From Guptibacillus algicola (lineage in GTDB: Bacteria; Bacillota; Bacilli; Bacillales; Guptibacillaceae), in the NCBI RefSeq assembly GCF_020171805.1, contig NZ_JAIVAF010000001.1, positions 248,001 to 312,000 on the forward strand: a stretch of DNA of 64,000 bases, in the 5' to 3' direction. Made by a program: the position numbers and the translations under genes. Positions 56,508-64,000 of the stretch are shown here, one piece after another. Under the pieces are notes generated by a model. That model had not been told where the DNA came from and ran no database searches. It saw nothing but the letters and a program-made list of their open reading frames with translations. Every line of letters starts with the position of its first letter. Position 1 is the first letter of the stretch.

Positions 56508-57443
56508 CTAGATCACCTTCGTACGACGTATTTCGTTTCCTTTATGATCTTTCACAGCTTTAATCGTTCCAGGTCCGCTCGACCTCGACAGCTCAACGAT
56601 GCGTTTAAACATCCCTGATCGAATAAGCTCTTGTATGCTCGGCCGCCTATACAAATCTTCGATTGAACTTCCGTGAACGGTAACGACCAAATGGATCCCT
56701 GCATTTACAGCTTCTATGATAGCTTCACTCTCTTTTGCTCCTCCAATTTCATCAACGATGAGTATTTCAGGGCTCATAGAGCGAATCATCATCATCATTC
56801 CTTCAGCTTTTGGACACGCATCTAGAATGTCGACCCTTTTGCCTAACTGATGCTGTGGTATGCCATGAACACAACCAGCAATTTCAGAACGTTCATCAAC
56901 AATACCTACTTTTGAAGATGCAATACTTCGCTTTGGATATCCTTCAGCCATTAACCTGGTAAGATCGCGTAACAGCGTTGTTTTACCAGAATTTGGAGGA
57001 CCTAAAATCACTGTATTCATCCAGCCTCCTGAATAAAGGTAAGATAGCAGCGGGGTAGCAATTCCTATTTTTTGTTTTGCTATTCTCACATTGAATGAGG
57101 CAATATCTCGAATGGCTTTCACGTTGCCATTCAATGTGATTACCTTCCCTGCTAGCCCTACTCTATGGCCACCCTGTATAGTGACAAATCCCTTTTTCAA
57201 CTCTTCCTCAAGTGCATATAACGAATATTGACTCAGTTTATTTGTTATTTGGGAAGCATCTTCTCTAGAAATAAAGTACTCTCTTCCGTCTACTTGAGGA
57301 AACTGAGGGCTACCGTTGATAATAATTTCAAGCGGTCTGTTAATACGTATTCTAATTTCCTCAATCCCACCTCTTTCTACATTTGAATATCGTTTTATAA
57401 TATTCTTTACTCCTTCGGGTAGGACACGTAAAACTTCTTCCAT
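56508..57443 (-). CDS. spoIIIAA: SpoIIIAA, secretion-type ATPase
   Basis: A 311-residue ATPase related to type II/IV secretion ATPases, with Walker A GPPNSGKTT (148-156) and a Walker B-like ILIVDEIGG (about 226-234). The N-terminal part has the R-box region GIEEIRIRINRPLEI. ATP hydrolysis by SpoIIIAA is needed for forespore sigma-G activity in B. subtilis. First gene of the operon. Upstream, at about 57475-57515, a GACATAATT...GAATACTAG arrangement vaguely resembles a sigma-E promoter, too weak to list separately. Confidence 0.95.
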   Translation of the reverse strand: MEEVLRVLPEGVKNIIKRYSNVERGGIEEIRIRINRPLEIIINGSPQFPQVDGREYFISREDASQITNKLSQYSLYALEEELKKGFVTIQGGHRVGLAGKVITLNGNVKAIRDIASFNVRIAKQKIGIATPLLSYLYSGGWMNTVILGPPNSGKTTLLRDLTRLMAEGYPKRSIASSKVGIVDERSEIAGCVHGIPQHQLGKRVDILDACPKAEGMMMMIRSMSPEILIVDEIGGAKESEAIIEAVNAGIHLVVTVHGSSIEDLYRRPSIQELIRSGMFKRIVELSRSSGPGTIKAVKDHKGNEIRRTKVI

Positions 57444-57601
57444 AAATGTCCCCCTTTCCTAGCATGTACTCCTTACACTAGTATTCCGGAACGATATGAA
57501 TTATGTCTTACTAGACAAGCTACAATTTCTAATACAGAAAAGGTGTGAAATACATGTTTACAACTTATAATCTTGTGTTTTGAAAGTAAGTAAAAACATA
57601 G

Positions 57602-57631
57602 AAAAACACCCACACAAGTATGCGGGTGTTA
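57602..57631 (-). terminator. Terminator of the TetR/ABC cassette
   Basis: AACACCC / GGGTGTT arms with a 12-base loop are followed by five T on the minus strand. Confidence 0.78.
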
Positions 57632-58291
57632 TCACGCTTTCATTCCGTTCATTATAAAGTGAATGGTTGTTTTCAACTCTTCTTCATCATTCCAATCGTT
57701 ATTTGGAAGAAGGATGTACCTTGTTAATAAGAACCCTCCGATTGTAGTGGCAGTTAGTCTTACAGCTGATTGAGTAGGCATCTCGACTAGCTTCCCTTTT
57801 TCTTGAAAATGAATGACGATGGCTTCTAGTCGGGTATATACTTCTTTCCCAATACGATCGATAAACTGACTACGTAATTCATCATGGAATGGAATCTCTT
57901 GCAGTAATATTTTTACGATCGAGAGGTGTTTTTCTATAAACACCTGCCGGTTCTTGACTATTGCTGTTAGAAAATCTTCATAGCACTGATAATTCTGACT
58001 GAGTACTTTGTCTAAGTCCCTGATTATGAAAGGTGCTAGAAGATTACTCATTACGGGAGTAACAATTGCTAAAAGCAATTCCTTCTTCGTTTTGTAATGT
58101 CTAAAGATCGTACCCTCAGCCACATTTGCTCGCTTAGCAATCTCACTTGTTGATGATGAGGAATAGCCTTTCTCAGAAAACATTTGTATCGCTGCTTCGA
58201 CGATTCGTTTTTGCTTTGCAGTAAGCTCTTCACCGTACAACTCGTTCTCATTAGTGCTAAACAATTCTTCCATACTTTCTTGCTCTCCCAT
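57632..58291 (-). CDS. TetR/AcrR family regulator of the adjacent ABC exporter
   Basis: A 219-residue regulator with an N-terminal helix-turn-helix (about 25-75: RIVEAAIQMFSEKGYSSSSTSEIAKRANVAEGTIFRHYKTKKELL) and a helical ligand-binding domain. It is the last gene of an ATPase-permease-regulator cassette. Two palindromes before the cassette are its probable operators, suggesting autoregulation with drug- or lipid-induced release. The ATG at 58291 follows AGAGGTGG. Confidence 0.9.
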   Translation of the reverse strand: MGEQESMEELFSTNENELYGEELTAKQKRIVEAAIQMFSEKGYSSSSTSEIAKRANVAEGTIFRHYKTKKELLLAIVTPVMSNLLAPFIIRDLDKVLSQNYQCYEDFLTAIVKNRQVFIEKHLSIVKILLQEIPFHDELRSQFIDRIGKEVYTRLEAIVIHFQEKGKLVEMPTQSAVRLTATTIGGFLLTRYILLPNNDWNDEEELKTTIHFIMNGMKA

Positions 58292-58303
58292 TTGACCCAC
58301 CTC

Positions 58304-59323
58304 TTATATTCTCCGATGTTTTTTTAGCGCGAATACATTCATAACGATAAAAACGAATGAAAACCCTCCAAGTACAAGTAAATCAACCCAAATCTCACTA
58401 AAACCTTGCCCTCTTATCATCACATCTCGTAGGGCATCTGCACCATAATAAAGAGGCGTTAGTGGTCCTAGCCAGCTTAGATAATCAGAGATTGTTTCTA
58501 GGTTAAATAAACCAGCAAAGAAGAACTGAGGTACGATGACCAGTGGAATAAATTGAATCATTTGGAGTTCGTTCTTTGCGAAGGCAGATAATAATATACC
58601 AAGCGTTAATGCACTTAGTGCTAGCATAACCGTAATGAGCAACACATACATAAAGCTACCTTCCATCTTTAAGTCGATTACGTAAATGCTATATAACGCG
58701 ATGATGGATGACTGAATCGTTGTGAACAGCCCAAATCCTATAACATACCCCATTACTAGTTCAGAGCGTTTGATCGGACTTGCAAGTAGTCTTTCCAAAG
58801 TCCCTTGTGTTCTTTCCCTCAGAAAGGAAACACCAGCTATTAGAAAAACAAAAAAGAAAATAAAGAAACCTACTAAAACCGGTCCAAAATGATCAAAAGT
58901 CGTCATATCTTGAGATCCATATAAGTACTCTATCGACAGTGGTGTGCTTTTCGTATCCGTATTACTACTCTGCTTAATAGTATTGATAATTCCATTACTG
59001 AGTGATGGGTCGCTACCCTCAAGAAGGATGTTCATCTTGCCTTCTTCAAAGGACAATATCGCATCGTAATTCTCTTCCTTAATTCGATCTTCTGGGTTTA
59101 TGTCACTATCTAACTTGATAACAGAAACATTTTCTTGATCGATCATATCAATGACTGATGTTGGTGCATCGATGACACCTATTTCCACCTCAAGTTCTTC
59201 GCCATTGAATACTAGTGATAACATCGTTAATACGATGATTGGAGCTACAATCATCAACGCTATTGTTCGCTTGTCATGCAAAAACTGTTTAAGGATACGG
59301 ATTACGACTGCTAAAACTCTCAT
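58304..59323 (-). CDS. ABC-2 type exporter permease
   Basis: A 339-residue ABC-2 permease: one N-terminal helix (about 15-35), a large extracytoplasmic domain (about 40-145), then five helices (about 150-335), with the typical RERTQGTLERLLASPIKRSEL segment (about 170-190). The layout fits YhaP/DrrB-like drug or lipid exporters. The ATG at 59323 is at the best distance from GGAGGG; another ATG at 59329 overlaps the ATPase stop. Substrate unknown. Confidence 0.88.
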   Translation of the reverse strand: MRVLAVVIRILKQFLHDKRTIALMIVAPIIVLTMLSLVFNGEELEVEIGVIDAPTSVIDMIDQENVSVIKLDSDINPEDRIKEENYDAILSFEEGKMNILLEGSDPSLSNGIINTIKQSSNTDTKSTPLSIEYLYGSQDMTTFDHFGPVLVGFFIFFFVFLIAGVSFLRERTQGTLERLLASPIKRSELVMGYVIGFGLFTTIQSSIIALYSIYVIDLKMEGSFMYVLLITVMLALSALTLGILLSAFAKNELQMIQFIPLVIVPQFFFAGLFNLETISDYLSWLGPLTPLYYGADALRDVMIRGQGFSEIWVDLLVLGGFSFVFIVMNVFALKKHRRI

Positions 59324-59328
59324 ATTCA

Positions 59329-60042
59329 TCACCCTCCATATGATAAGAACGCATGCTCAATTGTTGATGCTCCAGTTTCTTGCTTTAATTCATCAGGTGT
59401 ACCACTTGCGATTAATTGACCATCACGGACCATTCCAAGTCTTGAACAACGTTCAGCTTCATCCATCACATGTGTAGTGACAACTATTAGTACTCCGCTT
59501 TCACGTAAGGTCTCAAACGTTTCCCAAATTTTGTTTCGTAAGGCTGGATCAATTCCTACTGTAGGTTCATCGAGAACAAGGATTTCTGGTTCATGCAGTA
59601 AAGCAATCGCTAGTGATAATCGCCTCTTCATCCCTCCAGAAAAAGCCTCTACTCTTTTGTTTAGATCATCCTCTAAGTCCACCAGTTTCATGACATGCTG
59701 TATTCGTTCTTTTCTTTTCGTCCGTTTCACACCATTAATACTTGCGAAAAAAGCCAGGTTTTCCTTAGCGGTCAGTTCATGATAAAGTGCGTCAGCTTGA
59801 GCCATATAGCCAATTCGTTTGATTAAAGCTAGGTCAGGCATCTTTTGATTTAAAACCGTTACTTCACCTTCTGAAGGCTCGTCAATTCCACAGAGTAACT
59901 TAACAAGTGTGGTCTTCCCGGAACCAGATGGCCCGAGCAACCCAAAGATTTCCCCTTTGTTCAACGATATCGCAACGTCTTTTAAAACAGTTTTCTTTCC
60001 AAACCTTTTTGATACATGCGCCTCGATAAGGTTTGTCGTCAT
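59329..60042 (-). CDS. ABC exporter ATP-binding protein
   Basis: A 237-residue ABC ATPase with Walker A GPSGSGKTT (37-45), Q-loop (YMAQ), signature FSGGMKRRL (about 139-147), Walker B ILVLDEP (about 161-167) and H-loop TTHVMDEAE. It is a DrrA/YhaQ-like partner of the permease whose start overlaps its 3' end. AGGAGGAG precedes the ATG. The two TetR operators lie within 90 bases upstream. Confidence 0.92.
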   Translation of the reverse strand: MTTNLIEAHVSKRFGKKTVLKDVAISLNKGEIFGLLGPSGSGKTTLVKLLCGIDEPSEGEVTVLNQKMPDLALIKRIGYMAQADALYHELTAKENLAFFASINGVKRTKRKERIQHVMKLVDLEDDLNKRVEAFSGGMKRRLSLAIALLHEPEILVLDEPTVGIDPALRNKIWETFETLRESGVLIVVTTHVMDEAERCSRLGMVRDGQLIASGTPDELKQETGASTIEHAFLSYGG

Positions 60043-60059
60043 GAAGCTCCTCCTCTCAT

Positions 60060-60079
60060 AAGTGAGTGATCACTCACTT
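60060..60079. promoter_or_regulatory. TetR operator 1
   Basis: AAGTGAGTGATCACTCACTT is a perfect 20-base palindrome ending 17 bases before the ATPase start. It shares its half-site with operator 2. It is the typical operator form for a TetR protein coded in the same cassette. Confidence 0.85.
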
Positions 60080-60108
60080 ATATCATAATATAAGATGCGT
60101 AACATTTA

Positions 60109-60127
60109 AAGTGAGTAATCACTCATT
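60109..60127. promoter_or_regulatory. TetR operator 2
   Basis: AAGTGAGTAATCACTCATT repeats the half-site of operator 1 with two mismatches to perfect symmetry. The 29 bases between the two operators are A+T-rich and probably hold the cassette promoter, so that bound repressor would block it from both sides. Confidence 0.8.
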
Positions 60128-60137
60128 ATTACAAAAA

Positions 60138-60166
60138 GGAAAAACCGCTCATTTTAGAGCGGTTTC
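60138..60166 (-). terminator. Terminator of efp
   Basis: AAACCGCTC / GAGCGGTTT arms with a six-base loop are followed on the minus strand by T-rich sequence. Confidence 0.85.
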
Positions 60167-60168
60167 TA

Positions 60169-60726
60169 CTAAGCACGTGAAACGTATTCTGCTTTGCCGG
60201 TGTCGATGACAAGTACATCTCCTTGGTTAACGAAGAAAGGAACTTGTACAGTAAGACCAGTTTCAACCGTGGCAGGTTTCGTACCACCTGACGCTGTATC
60301 ACCTTTGATTCCTGGTTCAGTTTCAGTTACAAGTAATTCTACAGTGTTTGGCAGCTCAATACCGATTGTCTCATCTCCATACATACGGATTGAGATTTCC
60401 ATATTTTCTTTTAAGAACTTAAGTTCATATTTGATTTGGTCAGCAGGAAGCTCGACTTGTTCAAACGAATTAGTATCCATGAACGTGTGCATGTCTCCAC
60501 TAGCATATAAGTACTGCATCTTACGGTTTTCAATGTGTGCTTTTGCTACTTTTTCACCAGCGCGGAATGTTTTTTCCTGAATGGCTCCAGTTCGTAAGTT
60601 GCGTAGTTTGGAGCGTACGAAGGCTGCTCCTTTACCTGGCTTAACATGTTGGAAATCCACCACTTGCCATATGCCATTTTCTACTTCTATCGTAAGACCT
60701 GTTTTAAAATCGTTTACAGAAATCAT
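60169..60726 (-). CDS. efp: Translation elongation factor P
   Basis: A 185-residue EF-P that relieves ribosome stalling at polyproline. Three beta-barrel domains are present; the tip Lys32 in [12 protein letters not shown] is the residue modified in other bacteria (5-aminopentanol in B. subtilis). The C-terminal [17 protein letters not shown] is typical. It lies 18 bases after pepQ, as in B. subtilis (yqhT-efp). Ends at a terminator. Confidence 0.97.
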   Translation of the reverse strand: MISVNDFKTGLTIEVENGIWQVVDFQHVKPGKGAAFVRSKLRNLRTGAIQEKTFRAGEKVAKAHIENRKMQYLYASGDMHTFMDTNSFEQVELPADQIKYELKFLKENMEISIRMYGDETIGIELPNTVELLVTETEPGIKGDTASGGTKPATVETGLTVQVPFFVNQGDVLVIDTGKAEYVSRA

Positions 60727-60744
60727 TTATTGTCCTCCTAAGTG

Positions 60745-61812
60745 TTATTCCCCAAGAATTAATAATTCTTTAGTAGAATGAGATAGTTTTTCGTTTCCTG
60801 ACTCAGTGATGACCGTATCGTCTTCTATACGTACGCCACCTTTTCCTGAGAGGTAAATACCTGGCTCTACCGTCACAACCATGCCTGGTTCTAGGATCGT
60901 GTCAGATTTAAAGGAAAGTCCTGGTCCTTCGTGAACTTCAAGACCAATACCATGGCCTAGTGAGTGTCCGAAGAATTCACCATACCCTTTTGAAGTAATA
61001 TAATCACGAGAAATAGCATCCGCTTCTTTTCCGCTCATCCCTGGTTTAATTTGTTCCATAGCTTTCATCTGCGCTTCAAGCACAGTATGATACACATTTT
61101 TCAATTCTTCTCCTGGGTCTCCGATTGCAACTGTACGCGTAATATCAGAGCAATACCCTTTGTAATAGGCCCCGAAATCAAGTGTGATCAGTTCATTCTT
61201 CTCGATAACTTTATCCGAAGCTACACCGTGCGGAAGCGCAGAGCGTTTACCTGACGCAACAATAATATCAAAAGATGAAGATGTAGCGCCATTTTTTCTC
61301 ATAAAGAATTCTAACTCATTAGAAACTTCAAGCTCAGTCATACCAGTGCGAATGTATCCTGTTATATGTTGAAATGCAGCATCTGCAATTTCTGTAGCTT
61401 CTTTTAATACTTGCAATTCGTTCGCATCCTTAATCATTCGATGCTTTTCAAGAAGACCACTAATCGGTACAAGCGTACCTTCAACCTTCTTTTCGTAAGC
61501 TTTGAAAACGTTGTATGTAAGTTGTGTTTCCTCAAAACCTAGCTTCTTAACACCAAGCTCATTGGCCACTTTTGCTACTTCATCGATGATAGGCCCCTTA
61601 TGCTGGACGATATCGTACCCTTTTGCTTGTTCGTTTGCCTGATCCACATAACGAAAATCTGTTACAAACTTTGCTTCTTTAGCAGTGACCAAAACAACCC
61701 CTGAACTTCCAGTAAAATGAGAAAAATATCTACGGTTGCTTGCTGAAGTAATCAACATCGCATCAATTTCATATTCTTTAAATGACTGTCTTAGTTTATC
61801 TAAACGTTCCAT
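60745..61812 (-). CDS. Xaa-Pro dipeptidase/aminopeptidase (M24, YqhT)
   Basis: A 355-residue pita-bread metalloprotease. The metal ligands are in LITLDFGAYYKGYCSDITRT (two Asp, about 212-231), HSLGHGIGLEVHEGP (His, about 283-297), MVVTVEPGIY (Glu) and VRIEDD (Glu). It cleaves N-terminal residues before proline. It is coded between aroQ and efp, the conserved yqhS-yqhT-efp order, where a proline-peptide enzyme precedes the polyproline translation factor. Confidence 0.93.
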   Translation of the reverse strand: MERLDKLRQSFKEYEIDAMLITSASNRRYFSHFTGSSGVVLVTAKEAKFVTDFRYVDQANEQAKGYDIVQHKGPIIDEVAKVANELGVKKLGFEETQLTYNVFKAYEKKVEGTLVPISGLLEKHRMIKDANELQVLKEATEIADAAFQHITGYIRTGMTELEVSNELEFFMRKNGATSSSFDIIVASGKRSALPHGVASDKVIEKNELITLDFGAYYKGYCSDITRTVAIGDPGEELKNVYHTVLEAQMKAMEQIKPGMSGKEADAISRDYITSKGYGEFFGHSLGHGIGLEVHEGPGLSFKSDTILEPGMVVTVEPGIYLSGKGGVRIEDDTVITESGNEKLSHSTKELLILGE

Positions 61813-61833
61813 CTAATAAGTCCTCCTTCTTTA

Positions 61834-62253
61834 TTATAGAAATGACATTAGAGCTAACTCGTAGCTCTTCATTCCAAATCCTACAATCTGACCTTCTGAT
61901 ACTGGTGAGATAACAGATTGGTGACGAAATGATTCTCGTTTATGTACATTAGACATATGCACTTCAACCACGGGTACATCTACGCTAGCAATCGCATCAC
62001 GAATCGCATAGCTATAATGCGTAAAAGCACCTGGGTTAATGATGATGCCCTTGGAATTCTCTGCTTCGTGAATCCAATCGATCAAATCACCTTCGTGATT
62101 CGACTGCTTGAAAGTGAGAGTCATACCATGCTTTTGGGCTAAGTCATTTAAGCGCATTTCTAACGTCTCCAATGTCTCGTTACCATAAATCCCTGGTTCT
62201 CTTTTGCCCAATCGATTTAAGTTCGGCCCATTTAGTACGTAATAATTGTTCAT
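61834..62253 (-). CDS. aroQ: Type II 3-dehydroquinate dehydratase
   Basis: A 139-residue shikimate pathway enzyme. The motifs are LNGPNLNRLGKREPGIYG (lid with Arg and Tyr), FKQSNHEGDLIDWIHEA, NPGAFTHYSYAIRDA (active-site His) and ESFRHQSVISP. It catalyses the trans-type dehydration of dehydroquinate as a dodecamer. The second of two adjacent ATGs is better spaced from AAAGGGG. It is 22 bases from the M24 gene. Confidence 0.94.
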   Translation of the reverse strand: MNNYYVLNGPNLNRLGKREPGIYGNETLETLEMRLNDLAQKHGMTLTFKQSNHEGDLIDWIHEAENSKGIIINPGAFTHYSYAIRDAIASVDVPVVEVHMSNVHKRESFRHQSVISPVSEGQIVGFGMKSYELALMSFL

Positions 62254-62321
62254 CATAAGCCCCTTTACGATCTATGAGTTTTAGAAGATCCAATACTCTG
62301 TTAAAGACTACAGATATTCAT

Positions 62322-62354
62322 GAAAAAAAAGAAGAATGTTCCATGAACATTCTA
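62322..62354 (-). terminator. Terminator of yqhR
   Basis: AGAATGTTC / GAACATTCT arms with a three-base loop, then a T-rich tract of about ten bases on the minus strand. Confidence 0.85.
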
Positions 62355-62362
62355 CCATAGCT

Positions 62363-62884
62363 TCATTTGTTTGAATAGGACGCGCCATTTTGCTGGTTTT
62401 CATGGTATTCAAATGAAATAGAATACCCAATAAACACACCATATAAAACATAGAGACATAAAGTAGTAACAATCGTATTCTTATCAAGCTTCATCATTGA
62501 AGGAAGATCAGGAAACATCGGGTTTAATAAGTAGAAGACGATAAACCAGAGTACAATGCCATATCCTAAACCAGCCAGCATATTGTTTATTTTCACCATC
62601 GTTGCACGGTAGATAAAAGCTACCCCGATTGAGACGATTGCAATTGCGATAATACCGATCCACTGTCCTAAATGCTCGTTTTTCCATTCTCCTAGCGCCC
62701 AAGGTGAGAGAATGAGAGAGGGAGGAATCTTTGTGAATTTAAATAAGTACGTCACATAACCGATCAATCCCCATATTAATCCTCCAGCTATACCTATATT
62801 GATAACTTTCGTTGTAAAACTAAGCGGTTGCTCTTTCTTATTTTGTTCTAATTCTTGACCATCCTTTTGGCTCTCGTTTTCCAT
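62363..62884 (-). CDS. yqhR: YqhR family membrane protein
   Basis: A 173-residue protein with a charged N-terminus (1-22) and four hydrophobic helices (about 27-48, 73-92, 103-122, 138-158). It matches the YqhR family in length, topology and place next to yqhQ. GGAGGTG precedes the ATG. It is transcribed divergently from yqhQ and has no known function. Confidence 0.82.
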   Translation of the reverse strand: MENESQKDGQELEQNKKEQPLSFTTKVINIGIAGGLIWGLIGYVTYLFKFTKIPPSLILSPWALGEWKNEHLGQWIGIIAIAIVSIGVAFIYRATMVKINNMLAGLGYGIVLWFIVFYLLNPMFPDLPSMMKLDKNTIVTTLCLYVLYGVFIGYSISFEYHENQQNGASYSNK

Positions 62885-63105
62885 GTCTACACCTCCGATA
62901 CTAGTCTCTCCCGGAAAACAAGTGATTATTTATCTATAATTCACCTATTGAGGCGATTAAAAAAAAGTTTGTTGGGGAAAATGAATATTAACATCGCTTA
63001 CCTAGAGGTTTTCCCGTGTTTCTTGTAGAATGTAAGAAAGACATTTACAAGGTTTTGGAATGAATTACTTCATTCTACTTAAACAAAATAGGTTGGTGAG
63101 AGATA

Positions 63106-64000
63106 TTGTCAGACACAAAAAAGCCCGCATATGGAGGGCAGGCGGTTGTTGAAGGTGTGATGTTTCAAGGAAAACATACTTCTGTAACTGCAATTAGACG
63201 GAAAGATGATTCGATCGATTATCTTGAGATACCAAAAAAACCAAAGCCGATCATATCTAAATTAAAAAAGATTCCTTTCATTAGAGGTGTCGTAGCCATT
63301 ATTGATGCAAGTGGAAATGGTACGAAGCACCTTAATTTCTCATCTGAGCGGTATGATATAGACCCATCTGAAGATGAAGAAGCGCTTAAAAAGGAAGAAC
63401 CTTCAAAAATGACGTTTTTGCTTGGAGCTGCTGCTCTTGGTGTAATCTCTTTTGCTTTTGTCAAAACTGTTTTCACATTATTACCTGCTCTTGCAGCTGC
63501 TTCATTGGAATTTATTTTTCCTGGGCACGTCATCCAAAATATTATCGAAGGTGTTATCAAACTCATTTTGCTACTCGGATATATTTATTTCATATCCCTA
63601 ACACCTATCGTTAAACGAGTTTTTCAATACCACGGAGCAGAACATAAAGTGATCAATGCTTATGAAGCAGGATTACCCATCACTGTTGAAAATGTTCAGA
63701 GTCAGTCACGACTTCACTTTAGATGTGGTAGTAGCTTCATACTATTCACAGTAGTGATCGGAGTATTCATATACTTAATGGTACCCTCTGATCCACTTTT
63801 AGTAAGGCTTCTCTATCGTGTATTGCTAATACCGGTAGTACTCGGAGTTTCTTTTGAAGTACTACAGTTAACAAATAAATTTCGAAACATTCCCGTATTA
63901 CGAGGACTAGGTTATCCAGGTCTATGGGTACAGCTTCTGACCACAAAGAACCCTGACGACAAACAAGTTGAAGTTGCTATTTGTTCCTTTAAAGAATTAC
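63106..64000 (+). CDS. yqhQ: YqhQ, DUF1385 membrane protein (3' end cut by the window)
   Basis: An open frame of 298 codons runs off the right edge. It starts at TTG 63106, behind GGTGAGAG. The translation opens SDTKKPAYGGQAVVEGVMFQG, the DUF1385 signature, followed by AIRRKDDSIDY, about four membrane helices, the central FQYHGAEHKVINAYE and FRCGSSFILF, and GYPGLWVQLLTT near the end. The family member in B. subtilis has about 318 residues, so about 20 are missing. DUF1385 proteins are annotated only as metal-dependent-enzyme-like membrane proteins; function unknown. Confidence 0.92.
   Translation, partial: MSDTKKPAYGGQAVVEGVMFQGKHTSVTAIRRKDDSIDYLEIPKKPKPIISKLKKIPFIRGVVAIIDASGNGTKHLNFSSERYDIDPSEDEEALKKEEPSKMTFLLGAAALGVISFAFVKTVFTLLPALAAASLEFIFPGHVIQNIIEGVIKLILLLGYIYFISLTPIVKRVFQYHGAEHKVINAYEAGLPITVENVQSQSRLHFRCGSSFILFTVVIGVFIYLMVPSDPLLVRLLYRVLLIPVVLGVSFEVLQLTNKFRNIPVLRGLGYPGLWVQLLTTKNPDDKQVEVAICSFKEL

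Noticed and set aside
63219-63566. 115-codon minus-strand open frame near the right edge
   Set aside because: It is the antisense shadow of yqhQ, whose plus-strand frame carries the DUF1385 motifs and runs to the window end.
1-64000. Insertion sequences, prophage genes, CRISPR arrays, tRNA or rRNA genes
   Set aside because: No transposase, integrase, phage structural gene, regular repeat-spacer pattern or rRNA/tRNA sequence was recognised. The window is largely conserved core chromosome.

Overview
The window comes from the chromosome of an endospore-forming, low-to-moderate GC member of the Bacillaceae. The evidence is spo0A, spoIVB and the complete eight-gene spoIIIA operon, plus gene order shared with the yqh-yqj part of the Bacillus subtilis map: yqhQ/yqhR, aroQ, pepQ, efp, spoIIIA, accBC, nusB, xseAB, ispA, dxs, tlyA, argR, recN, spoIVB, spo0A, the bkd operon, brxB, yqjA, mmdA, yqjE, dinB, rnz and namA. 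An OLE RNA locus and several ion-coupled transporters (BCCT, NSS) suggest an alkaliphilic, halotolerant or similarly stress-adapted lineage. That ecological reading is inference. I see no insertion sequences, prophage, CRISPR array, rRNA or tRNA.

Layout. 0-12.3 kb is an accessory set: a DUF302 protein, an alkyltransferase-like protein, a BCCT transporter, an NSS transporter behind a T-box leader, a class B PBP, cardiolipin synthase, a degenerate CopZ-like protein, a RocB-like M20 enzyme, a glycerophosphodiesterase and NamA. 12.4-19.3 kb holds RNase Z, a CPBP protease, a MoxR/DUF58/DUF4129 operon, DNA polymerase IV and a MarR regulator. 19.4-24.6 kb is the methylmalonyl-CoA pathway: mutase catalytic subunit, a protein joining the B12-binding domain to the epimerase, a carboxyltransferase and a PepT-like peptidase. 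24.8-27.1 kb holds a 30-residue Prli42-type miniprotein, an L,D-transpeptidase, YqjA and bacilliredoxin BrxB.

27.2-37.3 kb is the sigma-54-dependent bkd operon (ptb-bcd-buk-lpdV-bkdAA-bkdAB-bkdB) with its activator BkdR. It turns Leu, Ile and Val into branched acyl-CoAs. The propionyl-CoA left from Ile and Val could pass through the methylmalonyl-CoA cluster to succinyl-CoA. 37.5-43.4 kb holds yqzF, spo0A, spoIVB, recN, argR and tlyA.

43.4-49.6 kb is the nusB-xseA-xseB-ispA-OLE-oapA-dxs isoprenoid region. The 0.7-kb gap between ispA and the small membrane-protein gene upstream of dxs is the most striking part of the window. It has its own near-consensus promoter, is rich in paired segments, and has the size and setting of an OLE RNA gene next to its membrane partner OapA.

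49.7-57.4 kb carries accB-accC-yqhY and spoIIIAA-AH. 57.6-60.1 kb is a TetR/ABC-2 efflux cassette with two operator palindromes. 60.2-64 kb ends with efp, pepQ, aroQ, yqhR and a truncated yqhQ.
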